64,000 nt of DNA, taken from assembly GCA_963750535.1 (NCBI GenBank), contig CAVVRF010000043.1, positions 62,001 through 126,000 of the forward strand. The letters are read 5' to 3'. The translations under genes and the position numbers were made by a program. Below the pieces are notes generated by a model. The model saw nothing but the letters and a program-made list of their open reading frames with translations. It was not told the origin of the DNA and searched no databases. Positions 29,664 to 38,566 of the stretch are shown piece by piece (position 1 is the first letter of the stretch; every line of letters starts with the position of its first letter). This DNA comes from JAKFWF01 sp963750535. GTDB taxonomy: Bacteria > Pseudomonadota > Alphaproteobacteria > Rhizobiales > Hyphomicrobiaceae.

Positions 29664-31013
29664 TCAGGCGGGGCGGCGCGAGGTGAGCGGATTGACCGGA
29701 CGAGGCAGGCCGAGGTGATCGCGCAGGGTCGTGCCTTCGTAGTCGGTACGGAAAAGGCCGCGGCGCTGCAGCTGCGGAATCACGCCGTCGACGAACTCCG
29801 CGAGGCCGCCCGGCAGGGTGTGGAACTGCATCATGAAGCCGTCGCATGCTCCCGACGTGAACCAGTGCTCCATCACGTCGGCGACCTGCGTTGCGGTCCC
29901 TTTGATCGTCTTGCGGCCACGCTCGTAGCGCAGATAAAGCTGCCTGAGCGTCGGGTTCTCCTCGCGGATGATCTTCATGATGCCGTCGAAGAACGCCTTG
30001 TGCAGATTGGCACTCTTGGGAAGCCGGCTTTCCGGGATCGGCTCGTCGAGCGGCAAGTCTGAAAGGTCGGCCTCCAGATCGGTGCCGAGCCGGAAGCGAC
30101 CGACGTCGGGGTGCATCAGCTCCTGCAGCAGCATGTGCTTTTCCTCGGCCTCCTGCTGAGTGCGGCCGATCATCACCGGCATGCCGGCGAGGATGCGCAG
30201 GGTGTCGGGATCGCGTCCGTACTTGCTCATACGTCCCTTGAGGTCGTCGTAGCCCTTCCTGGCGCTCTGGGGATCGGCATCGCTCGCGAATACCACCTCG
30301 GCCGTGCGAGCGGCGAGCTCGCGACCCGTGTCCGAGGCGCCAGCCTGGATGATCACCGGATGGCCCTGCGGCGAGCGGGCAATATTGAGAGCGCCATCGA
30401 CGCGGAAGAACTTCCCCTCGTGATGGGTGACATGCATGCGGTCCGGCTCGAAATAGTGGCCGCTTCTGCGGTCGTAGACGAAGGCATCCTCGTCCCAGGT
30501 GTTCCAGAGCTGCTTCACCACGTCGACGAATTCGCCGGCGCGCTCGTAGCGCAGCCCATGCGGCGGCAGCTTGGCGTGACCGAAATTGCGGGCGGCGTAG
30601 TCGTTTGCGGACGTGACGACGTTCCAGCCCGCCCTCCCGCCGGTGATGTGGTCGAGCGAGCAAAACTGGCGGGCAACGTTGTAGGGCTCGGAGAAGCTGG
30701 TCGATACCGTGCCGCCGAGCCCGATCCGCGACGTCATTCCGGCGAGAGCGGTGAGCAGCGTCACCGGCTCGAGCTGGTTCATGTACATCGGGAACCGGCT
30801 CCAGGCATGCAGGTTCTCGGTGCGCGCTGCCGGCGTATCGGCGACAAAGAACATGTCGAACTTGCCGCGCTCAGCGGTCTGCGCGATCTGGCCGAGCTTG
30901 CCGATATCTGTCGAAGTTGCGGAATAAGTGTCCGGATGCAGCCAGGAGGCCGGGTGGTATCCCGTCGCCTGGTCGATGAGGATTGCCAGCGATATTTGCC
31001 TTTTCTTTGCCAC
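29664..31013 (-). CDS. LLM-class flavin-dependent oxidoreductase (NtaA/SnaA/DszA family)
   Basis: FMNH2-dependent monooxygenase of the nitrilotriacetate/dibenzothiophene type (449 residues). Typical stretches are FDMFFVADTPA, LEPVTLLTALAGMTSRIGLGGTVSTS, NPYNVAR-like EPYNVARQFCSLDHIT, GRAGWNVVTS and VIIQAGASDTGRELAA. I chose the GTG at 31013 because GGAG precedes it. Such enzymes need a separate flavin reductase; one is encoded at 24226. It is divergent from the isochorismatase/NCS2 operon, and the set recalls the gene content of the Rut pyrimidine pathway, but it belongs to a different LLM branch from RutA. Confidence 0.9.
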   Translation of the reverse strand: MAKKRQISLAILIDQATGYHPASWLHPDTYSATSTDIGKLGQIAQTAERGKFDMFFVADTPAARTENLHAWSRFPMYMNQLEPVTLLTALAGMTSRIGLGGTVSTSFSEPYNVARQFCSLDHITGGRAGWNVVTSANDYAARNFGHAKLPPHGLRYERAGEFVDVVKQLWNTWDEDAFVYDRRSGHYFEPDRMHVTHHEGKFFRVDGALNIARSPQGHPVIIQAGASDTGRELAARTAEVVFASDADPQSARKGYDDLKGRMSKYGRDPDTLRILAGMPVMIGRTQQEAEEKHMLLQELMHPDVGRFRLGTDLEADLSDLPLDEPIPESRLPKSANLHKAFFDGIMKIIREENPTLRQLYLRYERGRKTIKGTATQVADVMEHWFTSGACDGFMMQFHTLPGGLAEFVDGVIPQLQRRGLFRTDYEGTTLRDHLGLPRPVNPLTSRRPA

Positions 31014-31447
31014 TTGCCGCTCCTGCCTCGGACCTCGCCACAGCAAGACTGCCCCTCGGGCCTCGCGACTGGCAAGGACATTGATCCTGCAACCGGCGCT
31101 AGCGGATCGAGATTTGAAATTCCGATGGCGAGGCCGGCCCCAGGGACCGACCCGGCGAGACGCGTCACGGTCTTGCTGGCCACCTCAAAGGGGGAGGAGG
31201 GGATCGGCCAATGCCATCAAGCTCGATGCCCAAGTAATGTTCAGATGATCGTTTCCTTGGCAACCGACGGACTTGGACTGCGAATCTTTGGCTTGTTGCA
31301 GTGTTGCACGGCGCGATCGATCCGACGTTTTCTCCATCGATTTCCGTGAGATGTAACGGGCGGACCGGCGTCGCGCCGGGCCCCTGACGCCCTGGCACGA
31401 GCGTTGCGAAGCCGATCCCAACGCTGTGTCTCCTCGGAAGTGATGAC
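31014..31447. other. Divergent intergenic region
   Basis: About 430 bp between divergent genes. It contains the sigma-54 promoter candidate at 31393; no gene is seen. Confidence 0.5.
31393..31408 (+). promoter_or_regulatory. Sigma-54 (RpoN) promoter candidate
   Basis: TGGCACG-N4-TTGCG gives the exact GG-N10-GC spacing and matches the -24/-12 consensus TGGCACG-N4-TTGCW at all but the last base. Transcription would start near 31419, about 29 bases before the isochorismatase-family gene. This suggests nitrogen-responsive control. I did not find a clear NtrC site. Confidence 0.65.
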
Positions 31448-32137
31448 ATGCCGATTGCCACGATCGCGGCTGCGCCGGTCGATGTCTCCTTCGACCCCGC
31501 GTCGGCCGCGCTGATCATCATCGACATGCAACGCGATTTCCTCGAACCCGGTGGATTCGGCGAGGCGCTCGGCAACGACGTCTCGAAATTGCGGTCGTCG
31601 ATCGGGCCGTGCAAGCGGCTGCTGGCGGCGGCGCGACGCAGCGGGCTGACGGTAATCCACACCCGTGAGGGCCACCGTCCTGATCTCTCGGACGCACCGC
31701 GGTCGAAAATCGCGCGCGGCAACCCCTCCATGCGAATTGGCGATCAAGGTCCAATGGGACGGATCCTGATCAGGGGCGAGAGAGGACACGACATCATTCC
31801 GGAATTGGCGCCCCTGGTTTCAGAGCCGGTGCTGGATAAGCCGGGCAAGGGCGCCTTCTACCAGACCGACCTGGAACTGATCCTTGCGAATAACGCAATC
31901 AGGACACTGCTTGTAGCCGGCGTGACGACCGAAGTGTGCGTGCACACGACTGTACGCGAGGCCAACGACCGCGGCTACCGCTGCATCGTGATCGCCGATG
32001 CCTGCGGCTCGTACTTTCCAGAGTTCCATGAGGTCGGGCTGCGGATGATTGCGGCCCAGGGTGGGATTTTCGGTTGGGTCGCCCAATCCGAGAGCGTGAT
32101 CGGGGCTCTGGCGCGGAGTGCAGCCGCGACGAACTAG
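31448..32137 (+). CDS. Isochorismatase-family cysteine hydrolase, biuret-hydrolase-like
   Basis: Amidohydrolase of 229 residues. The catalytic triad is D26 (IDMQRDF), K131 (DKPGKGAF) and C164 (TTEVCVHTT). The arrangement matches rhizobial biuret hydrolase BiuH as I recall it, including the Phe five residues after the Asp, the THTREGHRPDL-like IHTREGHRPDL block and Q204 in AAQGGIFG, forty residues after the Cys. Ureidoacrylate hydrolase RutB or another ureido-compound hydrolase is the alternative. It is followed 32 bp later by an NCS2-type permease and preceded by a sigma-54 promoter candidate, which fits scavenging of nitrogen from a ureido compound. Confidence 0.88.
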   Translation: MPIATIAAAPVDVSFDPASAALIIIDMQRDFLEPGGFGEALGNDVSKLRSSIGPCKRLLAAARRSGLTVIHTREGHRPDLSDAPRSKIARGNPSMRIGDQGPMGRILIRGERGHDIIPELAPLVSEPVLDKPGKGAFYQTDLELILANNAIRTLLVAGVTTEVCVHTTVREANDRGYRCIVIADACGSYFPEFHEVGLRMIAAQGGIFGWVAQSESVIGALARSAAATN

Positions 32138-32169
32138 CTTTGGCGCCAACTGACGATAGAGAGAGCGAC

Positions 32170-33768
32170 ATGACTGCGACAACCGCACGAGGCCCGACGC
32201 TCTGGCAGCCCGGAGACTGGAACGCCTTTTTTGGTTTTGGCACGAACATTCTGGTCAACATGCTTGTGCTGACCGGATTGCTGCGGTTCGTCCTGAAGAT
32301 GCCCGATGACCTGGTATTCGGACGCATCCTGCCCGCCATGGGCCTGATGATGTGCCTCAGCACCTTCTATTATGCCTGGCTCGCCTACCGACTGGCCGCC
32401 CGAACCGGGCGCGACGATGTCTGCGCCCTGCCGTCCGGCATCAGCGTTCCGCACATGTTCGTGGTCACGTTCGTGATCATGTTGCCGATCGCCGCCAAGA
32501 CCGGCAGTCCGATCAAGGGCTGGGAAGCTGGCCTGGTGTGGGTGTTCGTTCAAAGTTTCGTTCTCATGCTTGGCGGCTTTATCGCTCCGCTAATTCGCAA
32601 AGTGACGCCCCGCGCCGCGTTGCTTGGCACCCTTGCCGGTGTATCGATCGCGTTCATCTCGATGCGACCGGCGATGGAAATCTTCATGACGCCGGCCATC
32701 GGACTTGTTTCGCTGGCTGTCATCCTGGCGAGTTGGTTCGGCGGGATGCGCTATCCGAGGGGGATTCCCGCGGGTCTGATCGCGATCGCGCTGGGAATGC
32801 TCATCGCCTGGGGCTCGACGGCGCTCGGGCTCGACGTCGGCGGCATGAGCGGCGGCAAGCTCGCAGCCTCGTTCGCCAACTTCGGATTCTCCTTGCCGAT
32901 GCCGGCGATCGATCACGTATTTTCGGGCTTCGAGTTCCTGCCGATCATCCTCGTCACCGCGATCCCGTTCGGCGTCTATGACCTCGTCGAGGCGATGGAC
33001 AATGTGGAGAGTGCCGAGGCGGCTGGTGATACTTTCCCCACCACATCCGTGCTCACGGCCGACGGTGTCGTCAGCCTCATCGGGTGCATGATGGGCAATC
33101 CGTTCATCAACGCCGTCTACATCGGGCACCCCGGCTGGAAGGCGATGGGCGGACGCATCGGCTATTCGGCGGCGACCGGCCTCATGGTCGTGGTGCTATC
33201 CTGGTTCGGCATCATATCGGTGCTGCTGGCCCTCGTGCCCGTCGTCGCGATCTCGCCGATCCTGCTCTACATCGGAATGCTGATCGGCGCGCAGGCCTTC
33301 CAATCGACTCCCAAGGAACATGCGCCGGCCATTGTGCTGGCCCTCACGCCGCATCTGGCGGCCTGGGCCAAAGTCCTGGTCGATGGTGCCCTGGGCGCAG
33401 CCGGCACCAACGCCCATGCCGTGGGTCTCGACAAGCTTGCCAATGTTGGCGTGCTCTATAGAGGGCTCGAGGTGATGGGCGGCGGCGCAATCCTGACGGG
33501 CCTGGTGCTCGGCGCGATTGCGGTTTTTATTGTCGAGAAGCAGTGGTTCCGCGCAACGGGCTTTGCAGTCGCCGGGGCCGCCTTGACCTACTTCGGGTTC
33601 ATGCACGGAGAGGCGGTCGGCATAGGCAATGGATTTGGCGTTTCACCGGCGATTTCACTCGGATATCTGCTTGTTGCCGGAGTGCTTTTCGCCTGTGGCC
33701 ATAAAGCGGGAGCGGACGCTTTAGCGTCAGATGCCGCTATTGCTGCGCGACCGGCGGCCGCCGAGTGA
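32170..33768 (+). CDS. NCS2-like (xanthine/uracil-type) permease
   Basis: Inner-membrane permease of 532 residues with about 12 membrane segments. It has GFGTNILVNMLVLTGLLRFVL and ALPSGISVPHMFVVTF near the N-terminus, PFGVYDLVEAMDNVESAEAAG in the middle (a signature-like block of this permease group) and GNPFINAVYIGHPGWKAMGGR. The substrate is probably a nucleobase-like or ureido compound, inferred from the hydrolase upstream. GAGAGCGAC is a weak ribosome site before the ATG. Confidence 0.85.
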   Translation: MTATTARGPTLWQPGDWNAFFGFGTNILVNMLVLTGLLRFVLKMPDDLVFGRILPAMGLMMCLSTFYYAWLAYRLAARTGRDDVCALPSGISVPHMFVVTFVIMLPIAAKTGSPIKGWEAGLVWVFVQSFVLMLGGFIAPLIRKVTPRAALLGTLAGVSIAFISMRPAMEIFMTPAIGLVSLAVILASWFGGMRYPRGIPAGLIAIALGMLIAWGSTALGLDVGGMSGGKLAASFANFGFSLPMPAIDHVFSGFEFLPIILVTAIPFGVYDLVEAMDNVESAEAAGDTFPTTSVLTADGVVSLIGCMMGNPFINAVYIGHPGWKAMGGRIGYSAATGLMVVVLSWFGIISVLLALVPVVAISPILLYIGMLIGAQAFQSTPKEHAPAIVLALTPHLAAWAKVLVDGALGAAGTNAHAVGLDKLANVGVLYRGLEVMGGGAILTGLVLGAIAVFIVEKQWFRATGFAVAGAALTYFGFMHGEAVGIGNGFGVSPAISLGYLLVAGVLFACGHKAGADALASDAAIAARPAAAE

Positions 33769-34236
33769 CCAGTTCGAGAAAGTGAAATCTCCCAAATCGA
33801 AGCCACCGGGCAAGGCGGCGCGAACGCCTTTCTGCCCAGATTCAGTGCGCTGAAATGATTGCGCAGATGTCACCCTACCGGCGCTGAAATGGCCGCCGGT
33901 TGGGGACATGCGTAAGCGCGCATTTCTCGAGATTTTCCGTGTCGGAATTGCCAACGCCGAACCGCCCCCGTTTGACAATATTTCAACAGTTTCACCAAAA
34001 GTTGTGGATGCCATTCGATTACACGCTCGATGATGTCACGCGGTCACGCCCCGGCAGATCCGCGCCTGCTAGCCTGCGGTTACGTTGAATCGCTGGAATG
34101 TTTGCTTGGTCAATACGGAGGGTGGACCGGGAGGACGGTCAATCAACCCAGTCATAACAAGATGGCTGCCTCGCTGTCCCGAATTCAAGGTGGGTTCACT
34201 TTTCTCTTCAGCATAAGCTACTGGAGGATGTGAGCT
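33769..34236. other. Intergenic region, no gene seen
   Basis: About 470 bp without a supported gene. GCGCTGAAATG occurs twice (33847-33857 and 33881-33891). Such repeats are seen near IS21-type ends, so this may be a degraded transposon edge, but I see no transposase. Confidence 0.35.
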
Positions 34237-34620
34237 ATGATGATCAAGGCACTGCGCGCATCATTCTTCACGACGGTAATCGTTGCTTTCTGCTCGGTAC
34301 TGTACGCGAGCCCAGGCCGCTCGCAGGAAAAGCACGGTGCGCATGGCGAAGGCCATGACACGATGCACCATTGGTACCAGACGCTGAAGCAGCCGCTCAC
34401 GGGCATGTCGTGCTGCAATAATGAAGATTGCAGACCGACGGTTTCGCGTGTGGTTGGTGAGACGGTCGAGGTAATGGTCGACGGCGAATGGACGGCCGTG
34501 CCGCACGAAAAGATCGTCAAGACGCCGTCGCCTGACCTGGGGTCGCATGTGTGTGCGCCGAAGTACAGCACATCGAAACCGAAGACGCTTTTCTGCGTGG
34601 TACTCGGTGGGGGTGTTTGA
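34237..34620 (+). CDS. Small exported cysteine- and histidine-rich protein
   Basis: 127 residues starting behind GGAGG. After a signal peptide (FFTTVIVAFCSVLYASPGRS) comes a His-rich stretch (EKHGAHGEGHDTMHHWY), then GMSCCNNEDCRPT and two more Cys (HVCAPK, LFCVV). The His and Cys pattern suggests metal binding or disulfides in the periplasm. I recall similar uncharacterised proteins in Bradyrhizobium-like genomes but cannot name a family. No operon partner is evident. Confidence 0.75.
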   Translation: MMIKALRASFFTTVIVAFCSVLYASPGRSQEKHGAHGEGHDTMHHWYQTLKQPLTGMSCCNNEDCRPTVSRVVGETVEVMVDGEWTAVPHEKIVKTPSPDLGSHVCAPKYSTSKPKTLFCVVLGGGV

Positions 34621-35157
34621 GAATATCCGCCGGTTATGATGACAGTGGGCGATTTCAATACCGTCCGCAATTTGACGGCGCTTGCTGTTGTCCTTGCCGC
34701 GGGCCGTGTATCGCTGCTCCGCCGGTCGCAACCCGCGCCGCAGTCGGACTTTGCACGTTTGAGTGCGAGACGGCGTGGCGGAACAGGAAAGCTCCGTCAT
34801 TGAAGCTTCCTGATGGTGCTGGCTGTTCTTGCACCAAACTACTGTCGATGTGCGCAACTGAGGATGTCGCCGCGGCGTTTGCCGCGCGTGCTCTGGACGG
34901 CCACCGTCTTCTATCGGAACGTCCGTTATCGGCGTGTCGCGATGAAGCGCAAAGGCACCCAACCCTTCACCGCCGCGGCCCGACAATATCTCAATCCCTA
35001 CTCGATGCTCGACAGGCCGCCGGCGGCGACAAACGCCCGATCGTTGCAGGTCGTGGGTACGCCCGGTTCGGTTTGGAATAGCCCGCCGACGAGCGCGACA
35101 TTCCTCTGGCTTGTCCAAACCTTGACAGCTCCTGACCTGCATGTCAGTAAATACGAC
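34621..35157. other. Intergenic region, no gene seen
   Basis: About 540 bp. Open frames on both strands lack domain features and good ribosome sites. It presumably holds the promoter of the flavoprotein cluster. Confidence 0.4.
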
Positions 35158-36675
35158 ATGCCGCGGTCTGCTTCAGACTTCGATGTTGTCGTGGTTGGCG
35201 GGGGCGGCGCCGCTCTCATGGCGGCCTATTCGGCGGCACGCCATGGCCGCAAGGTCGTCCTGTTCGAGAAGGCAGCGGCACTGGGCGGCACCACGGCCCT
35301 GTCGGTCGGCACGATCTGCTCGAGTTCGACGCGACTGCAGCAGCGAGCCGGCATCGACGACTGTCCGGACTCGCACTTCGAAGACATGGCAAAGTTCGCG
35401 GGCTCGCTTGCCAATCGCGACAATCTCGAGCTGCGACGCATCCTCGTCGACAATGTGCCGGAGACGATCGCCATCCTTGACGATCTCGGCGTCGAATTCA
35501 TCGGACCACTGCCGGAGCCGCCGCACACCAAGCCGCGATTGCATGCGATCCTGCCCCATTCGCGCGGTTTCATCCGCCACCTCGAGCGTGCCTGCCGCAG
35601 GCTTGGGGTGACGATCCGCACCAGCAGCAAGGTCGAGGGGCTGATCAACCAGGCCGGCGGCATCGCCGGCGTCGAATTGTCCGCATCAGGCAATGGCCGA
35701 CCGGCGGAGCGGATCATGGCGCGGCGCGGCGTCATCCTGGCAACGGGCGACTTCAGCGCGGCGCCGGCAGCGTTCAAGCAGCGCTTCATGAGCGGCGCGC
35801 TCCTCGACATCGGCGGCGTCAATCCGAGCAGCACCGGCGACGGCCAGCGGATGGCGGAGGTGGTCGGTGCGCAGGTCGTGAATGGTGATCTCGCGTGGGG
35901 TCCCGAGATCCGGTTCGCGGCGCCACCCAAACCGAGCATCATTGCCAAGCTGCCGGTCAGTCGCTGGTTCGCTCGCTCGCTATCACTCGCCATGAAAGTC
36001 CTGCCGCCGGCGATGCTGCGACCGTTCCTGCTCGGCTTCGTGACGACCTTTCTGGCGCCGTCGCCGCGACTGTTCGAGCAGGGTGCGATCCTGGTCAACA
36101 ACCGCGGCGAGCGCTTCTGCGACGAGCTGGCGAGGCCGCAGGATCATGTCGGGCGACAGCCCGACCAGAAAGCGTTCATCATCTTCGATCAGCAAGTGGC
36201 ACAGCGCTTCACAGCCTGGCCGAATTTCATCTCGACGGCGCCGGGCGTCGGTTACGCCTACCTGCCGGACTATGCGCGCTCACGGCCGGATATCTATGCC
36301 AGTGCGCCGACGCTGGAGGAATTGGCGGGCAAGCTCGGGCTCGCGGCCGACGTGCTGTCGGCGACTGTCGCCGCAGTCAATCAGAGCCGGGGCGGCCAGC
36401 ACGCCAGCGCCGCTCCCGAACCGCTGACCCAAGGCCCGTTCCACGCGCTAGGGCCGGCGAAATCCTGGATCGTATTCAGCGAGGGCGGTCTCAGGATCGA
36501 CCGCGACTTCCGTGTCCTCGATGCAAGCGGCAAGCCGATCGCCGGTCTCTACGCCGCCGGTTCCGCCGGACAGGGCGGCCTGCTGCTCGAGGGCCACGGC
36601 CACCATCTCGGCTGGGCATTCACCTCCGGCCGGCTCGCCGGTCGCAACGCCGCACTTCGCCCACCGTCCGGCTGA
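35158..36675 (+). CDS. FAD-dependent oxidoreductase, fumarate reductase / ketosteroid dehydrogenase type
   Basis: Flavoprotein of 505 residues. The FAD-binding start is DVVVVGGGGAALMAAYSAARHGRKVVLFEK followed by GGTTALSVG, and the C-terminal FAD motif is IAGLYAAGSAGQGGLLLEGHG in parts. The fold is that of fumarate reductase flavoproteins and 3-ketosteroid dehydrogenases, so desaturation or reduction of a carbonyl-conjugated substrate is likely. The ATG at 35158 places the Rossmann motif at the N-terminus. It opens a plus-strand run of catabolic genes with an SDR, a DapA-like lyase and an Old Yellow Enzyme homologue. Confidence 0.87.
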   Translation: MPRSASDFDVVVVGGGGAALMAAYSAARHGRKVVLFEKAAALGGTTALSVGTICSSSTRLQQRAGIDDCPDSHFEDMAKFAGSLANRDNLELRRILVDNVPETIAILDDLGVEFIGPLPEPPHTKPRLHAILPHSRGFIRHLERACRRLGVTIRTSSKVEGLINQAGGIAGVELSASGNGRPAERIMARRGVILATGDFSAAPAAFKQRFMSGALLDIGGVNPSSTGDGQRMAEVVGAQVVNGDLAWGPEIRFAAPPKPSIIAKLPVSRWFARSLSLAMKVLPPAMLRPFLLGFVTTFLAPSPRLFEQGAILVNNRGERFCDELARPQDHVGRQPDQKAFIIFDQQVAQRFTAWPNFISTAPGVGYAYLPDYARSRPDIYASAPTLEELAGKLGLAADVLSATVAAVNQSRGGQHASAAPEPLTQGPFHALGPAKSWIVFSEGGLRIDRDFRVLDASGKPIAGLYAAGSAGQGGLLLEGHGHHLGWAFTSGRLAGRNAALRPPSG

Positions 36676-36784
36676 GTAGCGCCGGAAACTGCGCCGGGCG
36701 GCAATGCCTGCAGGCACTTCGCCTAAGGGATTGCCAGCCAGCGATGAACCAGGGGAGAGGAAACGATCATGCCGAGAGACCGCA

Positions 36785-37555
36785 ATGTACGGGCTTGAAG
36801 GACGCAAGGCGATCGTAACCGGCGCGGCGCTCGGCATCGGCCGGGCAATTGCCGCCCGGCTCGTCGCCGAAGGTTGCGATGTCGGCATCTTCGATGTCGA
36901 CGGCGCCGCCGCGCACGCCACCGCGAATGCCATCGCCAAGCCGGGCCGCAAGATCGCGGTCGCCGCCGGCGACGTGTCCTCGAGCCGCGACGTCGAGGCC
37001 GGGATCGGCAAGCTGATGTCCGAGCTGGGGCCGGTCGACATCCTCGTCAACAATGCCGGTATCTGCCGGATCGGCAGGATACTCGACATGCCGGAAGCCG
37101 ACTGGAGGGCAACTTTCGGCGTCAATGTCGACGGCCTCTATCATGTGTCGCGGCAGGTGGTGCCGCAAATGATCGAGCGCCGGTCCGGATCGGTGATCAA
37201 CCTCGCTTCCTGGATGGGCAAGTCGGGCGTGCCGTCGTACGGTGCCTATTGTGCCTCCAAATTCGCTATCGTTGCCCTGACGCAGGCGCTGGCGGCGGAG
37301 GTCGGCGAGCATGGCATCAGGGTCAACGCGGTGGCGCCTGGCCTGATCGTCGAGACCCGGATGCGCGACGAATCCGAGCTCGACCGCGTCGCGCAGGGTC
37401 TGCCCAGTGCCCAGGAACGGGCCAAGAGCATTCCGTTGCGCCGCGCCGGCGTGCCGGAGGATATTGCAAAGGCAGTGACCTTCCTGGCCTCGTCGCAGGC
37501 GGACTACATCACCGGCGAGACGGTGAGCGTCACCGGCGGCCTGTGGAACGATTGA
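36785..37555 (+). CDS. SDR family NAD(P)-dependent oxidoreductase
   Basis: Classical short-chain dehydrogenase of 256 residues. The cofactor motif is TGAALGIGRA, the structural motif is VNNAG, the catalytic Ser is in INLASWMG and the active site is YGAYCASK. The C-terminal ITGETVSVTGGLWND is typical. It interconverts an alcohol and a ketone; the substrate is unknown. It lies 109 bp after the flavoprotein and 24 bp before the DapA-like gene, probably in one operon. Confidence 0.93.
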   Translation: MYGLEGRKAIVTGAALGIGRAIAARLVAEGCDVGIFDVDGAAAHATANAIAKPGRKIAVAAGDVSSSRDVEAGIGKLMSELGPVDILVNNAGICRIGRILDMPEADWRATFGVNVDGLYHVSRQVVPQMIERRSGSVINLASWMGKSGVPSYGAYCASKFAIVALTQALAAEVGEHGIRVNAVAPGLIVETRMRDESELDRVAQGLPSAQERAKSIPLRRAGVPEDIAKAVTFLASSQADYITGETVSVTGGLWND

Positions 37556-37579
37556 ACCGGAAAACCGAAGGAGAAACCG

Positions 37580-38542
37580 ATGCCACGCTTCAAGAATTTC
37601 CGGCCGGCCGGCGTGATCCCGGCAACGCTTCTCGCGTTCAACGAGGACATGAGCATCGACGAGCGCCAGACCCGCAAGCATCTGCGCGACTGCGCGCTGA
37701 TCGACGGAGTGACCGCGGTCACCGTCAATGGCCACGCCTCCGAGGTGCACGCCTGCACGTTCGATGAGCAGCGGCAGCTACTCGCCGCCTCGCTCGCCGA
37801 GGTTGGCGACAAGGTGCCGCTGATCAACGGCATCTATGCCGACGGTAGCATCGAGGCGGCGAGAATTGCCGCCATGTCGGCCAAGGAGGGCGCTTCCGCC
37901 CTGCTGGTGTTCCCGCCGAACTCGATGTCGATGGGCGGACAGTTGCGGCCCGAGATGGCAATCACCCACTTCCGCCGGATCGCCGACGCCACCGACCTGC
38001 CGATCATCGCCTTCCAGTACCCGATGACCACCGGCCTCGGCTACACCTTCGACACGCTGCTGCAGCTGTTCGACAAGGTGCCGACGATCCAGGCGATAAA
38101 GGACTGGTCGAACGACGCCATGCTGCACGAGCGGCACATCCGCACGTTCCAGAGCCTGGCTCGCCCGGTCAACGTGCTGACGACGCATTCGTCCTGGCTG
38201 ATGGCGTCGCTTGCGATGGGCGCCAACGGCCTGCTCTCCGGTGCCGGCAGCGTCATCGCCGATCTGCATGTGGCGCTGTTTCGCGCCGTGCAGTCCGGTG
38301 ACCTCAAGGCGGCACAGGCGATCAACGACCGCATCGTGCCGACCGCGCAGGCGTTCTACGCACCGCCGTTCCTCGACATGCACAATCGCATGAAGGAGGC
38401 GCTGGTGCTGCTCGGCCGGCTCGACAAGGCGGTGGTCCGCCCGCCGCTGATGAAGCTTTCCGCCGCCGAGATCGACCGCATCAAGCAGGCCCTCGACCAG
38501 GCCGGCATCAGCCGCGAGGGTGCCCTCAAGCGCGCAGCCTGA
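37580..38542 (+). CDS. Dihydrodipicolinate synthase family protein (DapA-like aldolase)
   Basis: TIM-barrel Schiff-base lyase of 320 residues. The catalytic Lys is in TIQAIKDWSND, the Tyr is in IIAFQYPMTTGLG, and the N-terminal RPAGVIPATLLAFNEDMSID matches the family start. Because it sits in a catabolic cluster and not with lysine genes, it more likely cleaves or hydrates a 2-oxo acid than makes dihydrodipicolinate. A GGAG ribosome site precedes the ATG. Confidence 0.9.
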   Translation: MPRFKNFRPAGVIPATLLAFNEDMSIDERQTRKHLRDCALIDGVTAVTVNGHASEVHACTFDEQRQLLAASLAEVGDKVPLINGIYADGSIEAARIAAMSAKEGASALLVFPPNSMSMGGQLRPEMAITHFRRIADATDLPIIAFQYPMTTGLGYTFDTLLQLFDKVPTIQAIKDWSNDAMLHERHIRTFQSLARPVNVLTTHSSWLMASLAMGANGLLSGAGSVIADLHVALFRAVQSGDLKAAQAINDRIVPTAQAFYAPPFLDMHNRMKEALVLLGRLDKAVVRPPLMKLSAAEIDRIKQALDQAGISREGALKRAA

Positions 38543-38566
38543 GGCGGCCGGCGAGGTCCAGGCGCG

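Noticed and set aside
33847..33891. Two GCGCTGAAATG repeats as an IS21 end
   Set aside because: Only two short copies and no transposase or defined inverted repeat; noted within the intergenic entry but not called a mobile element.
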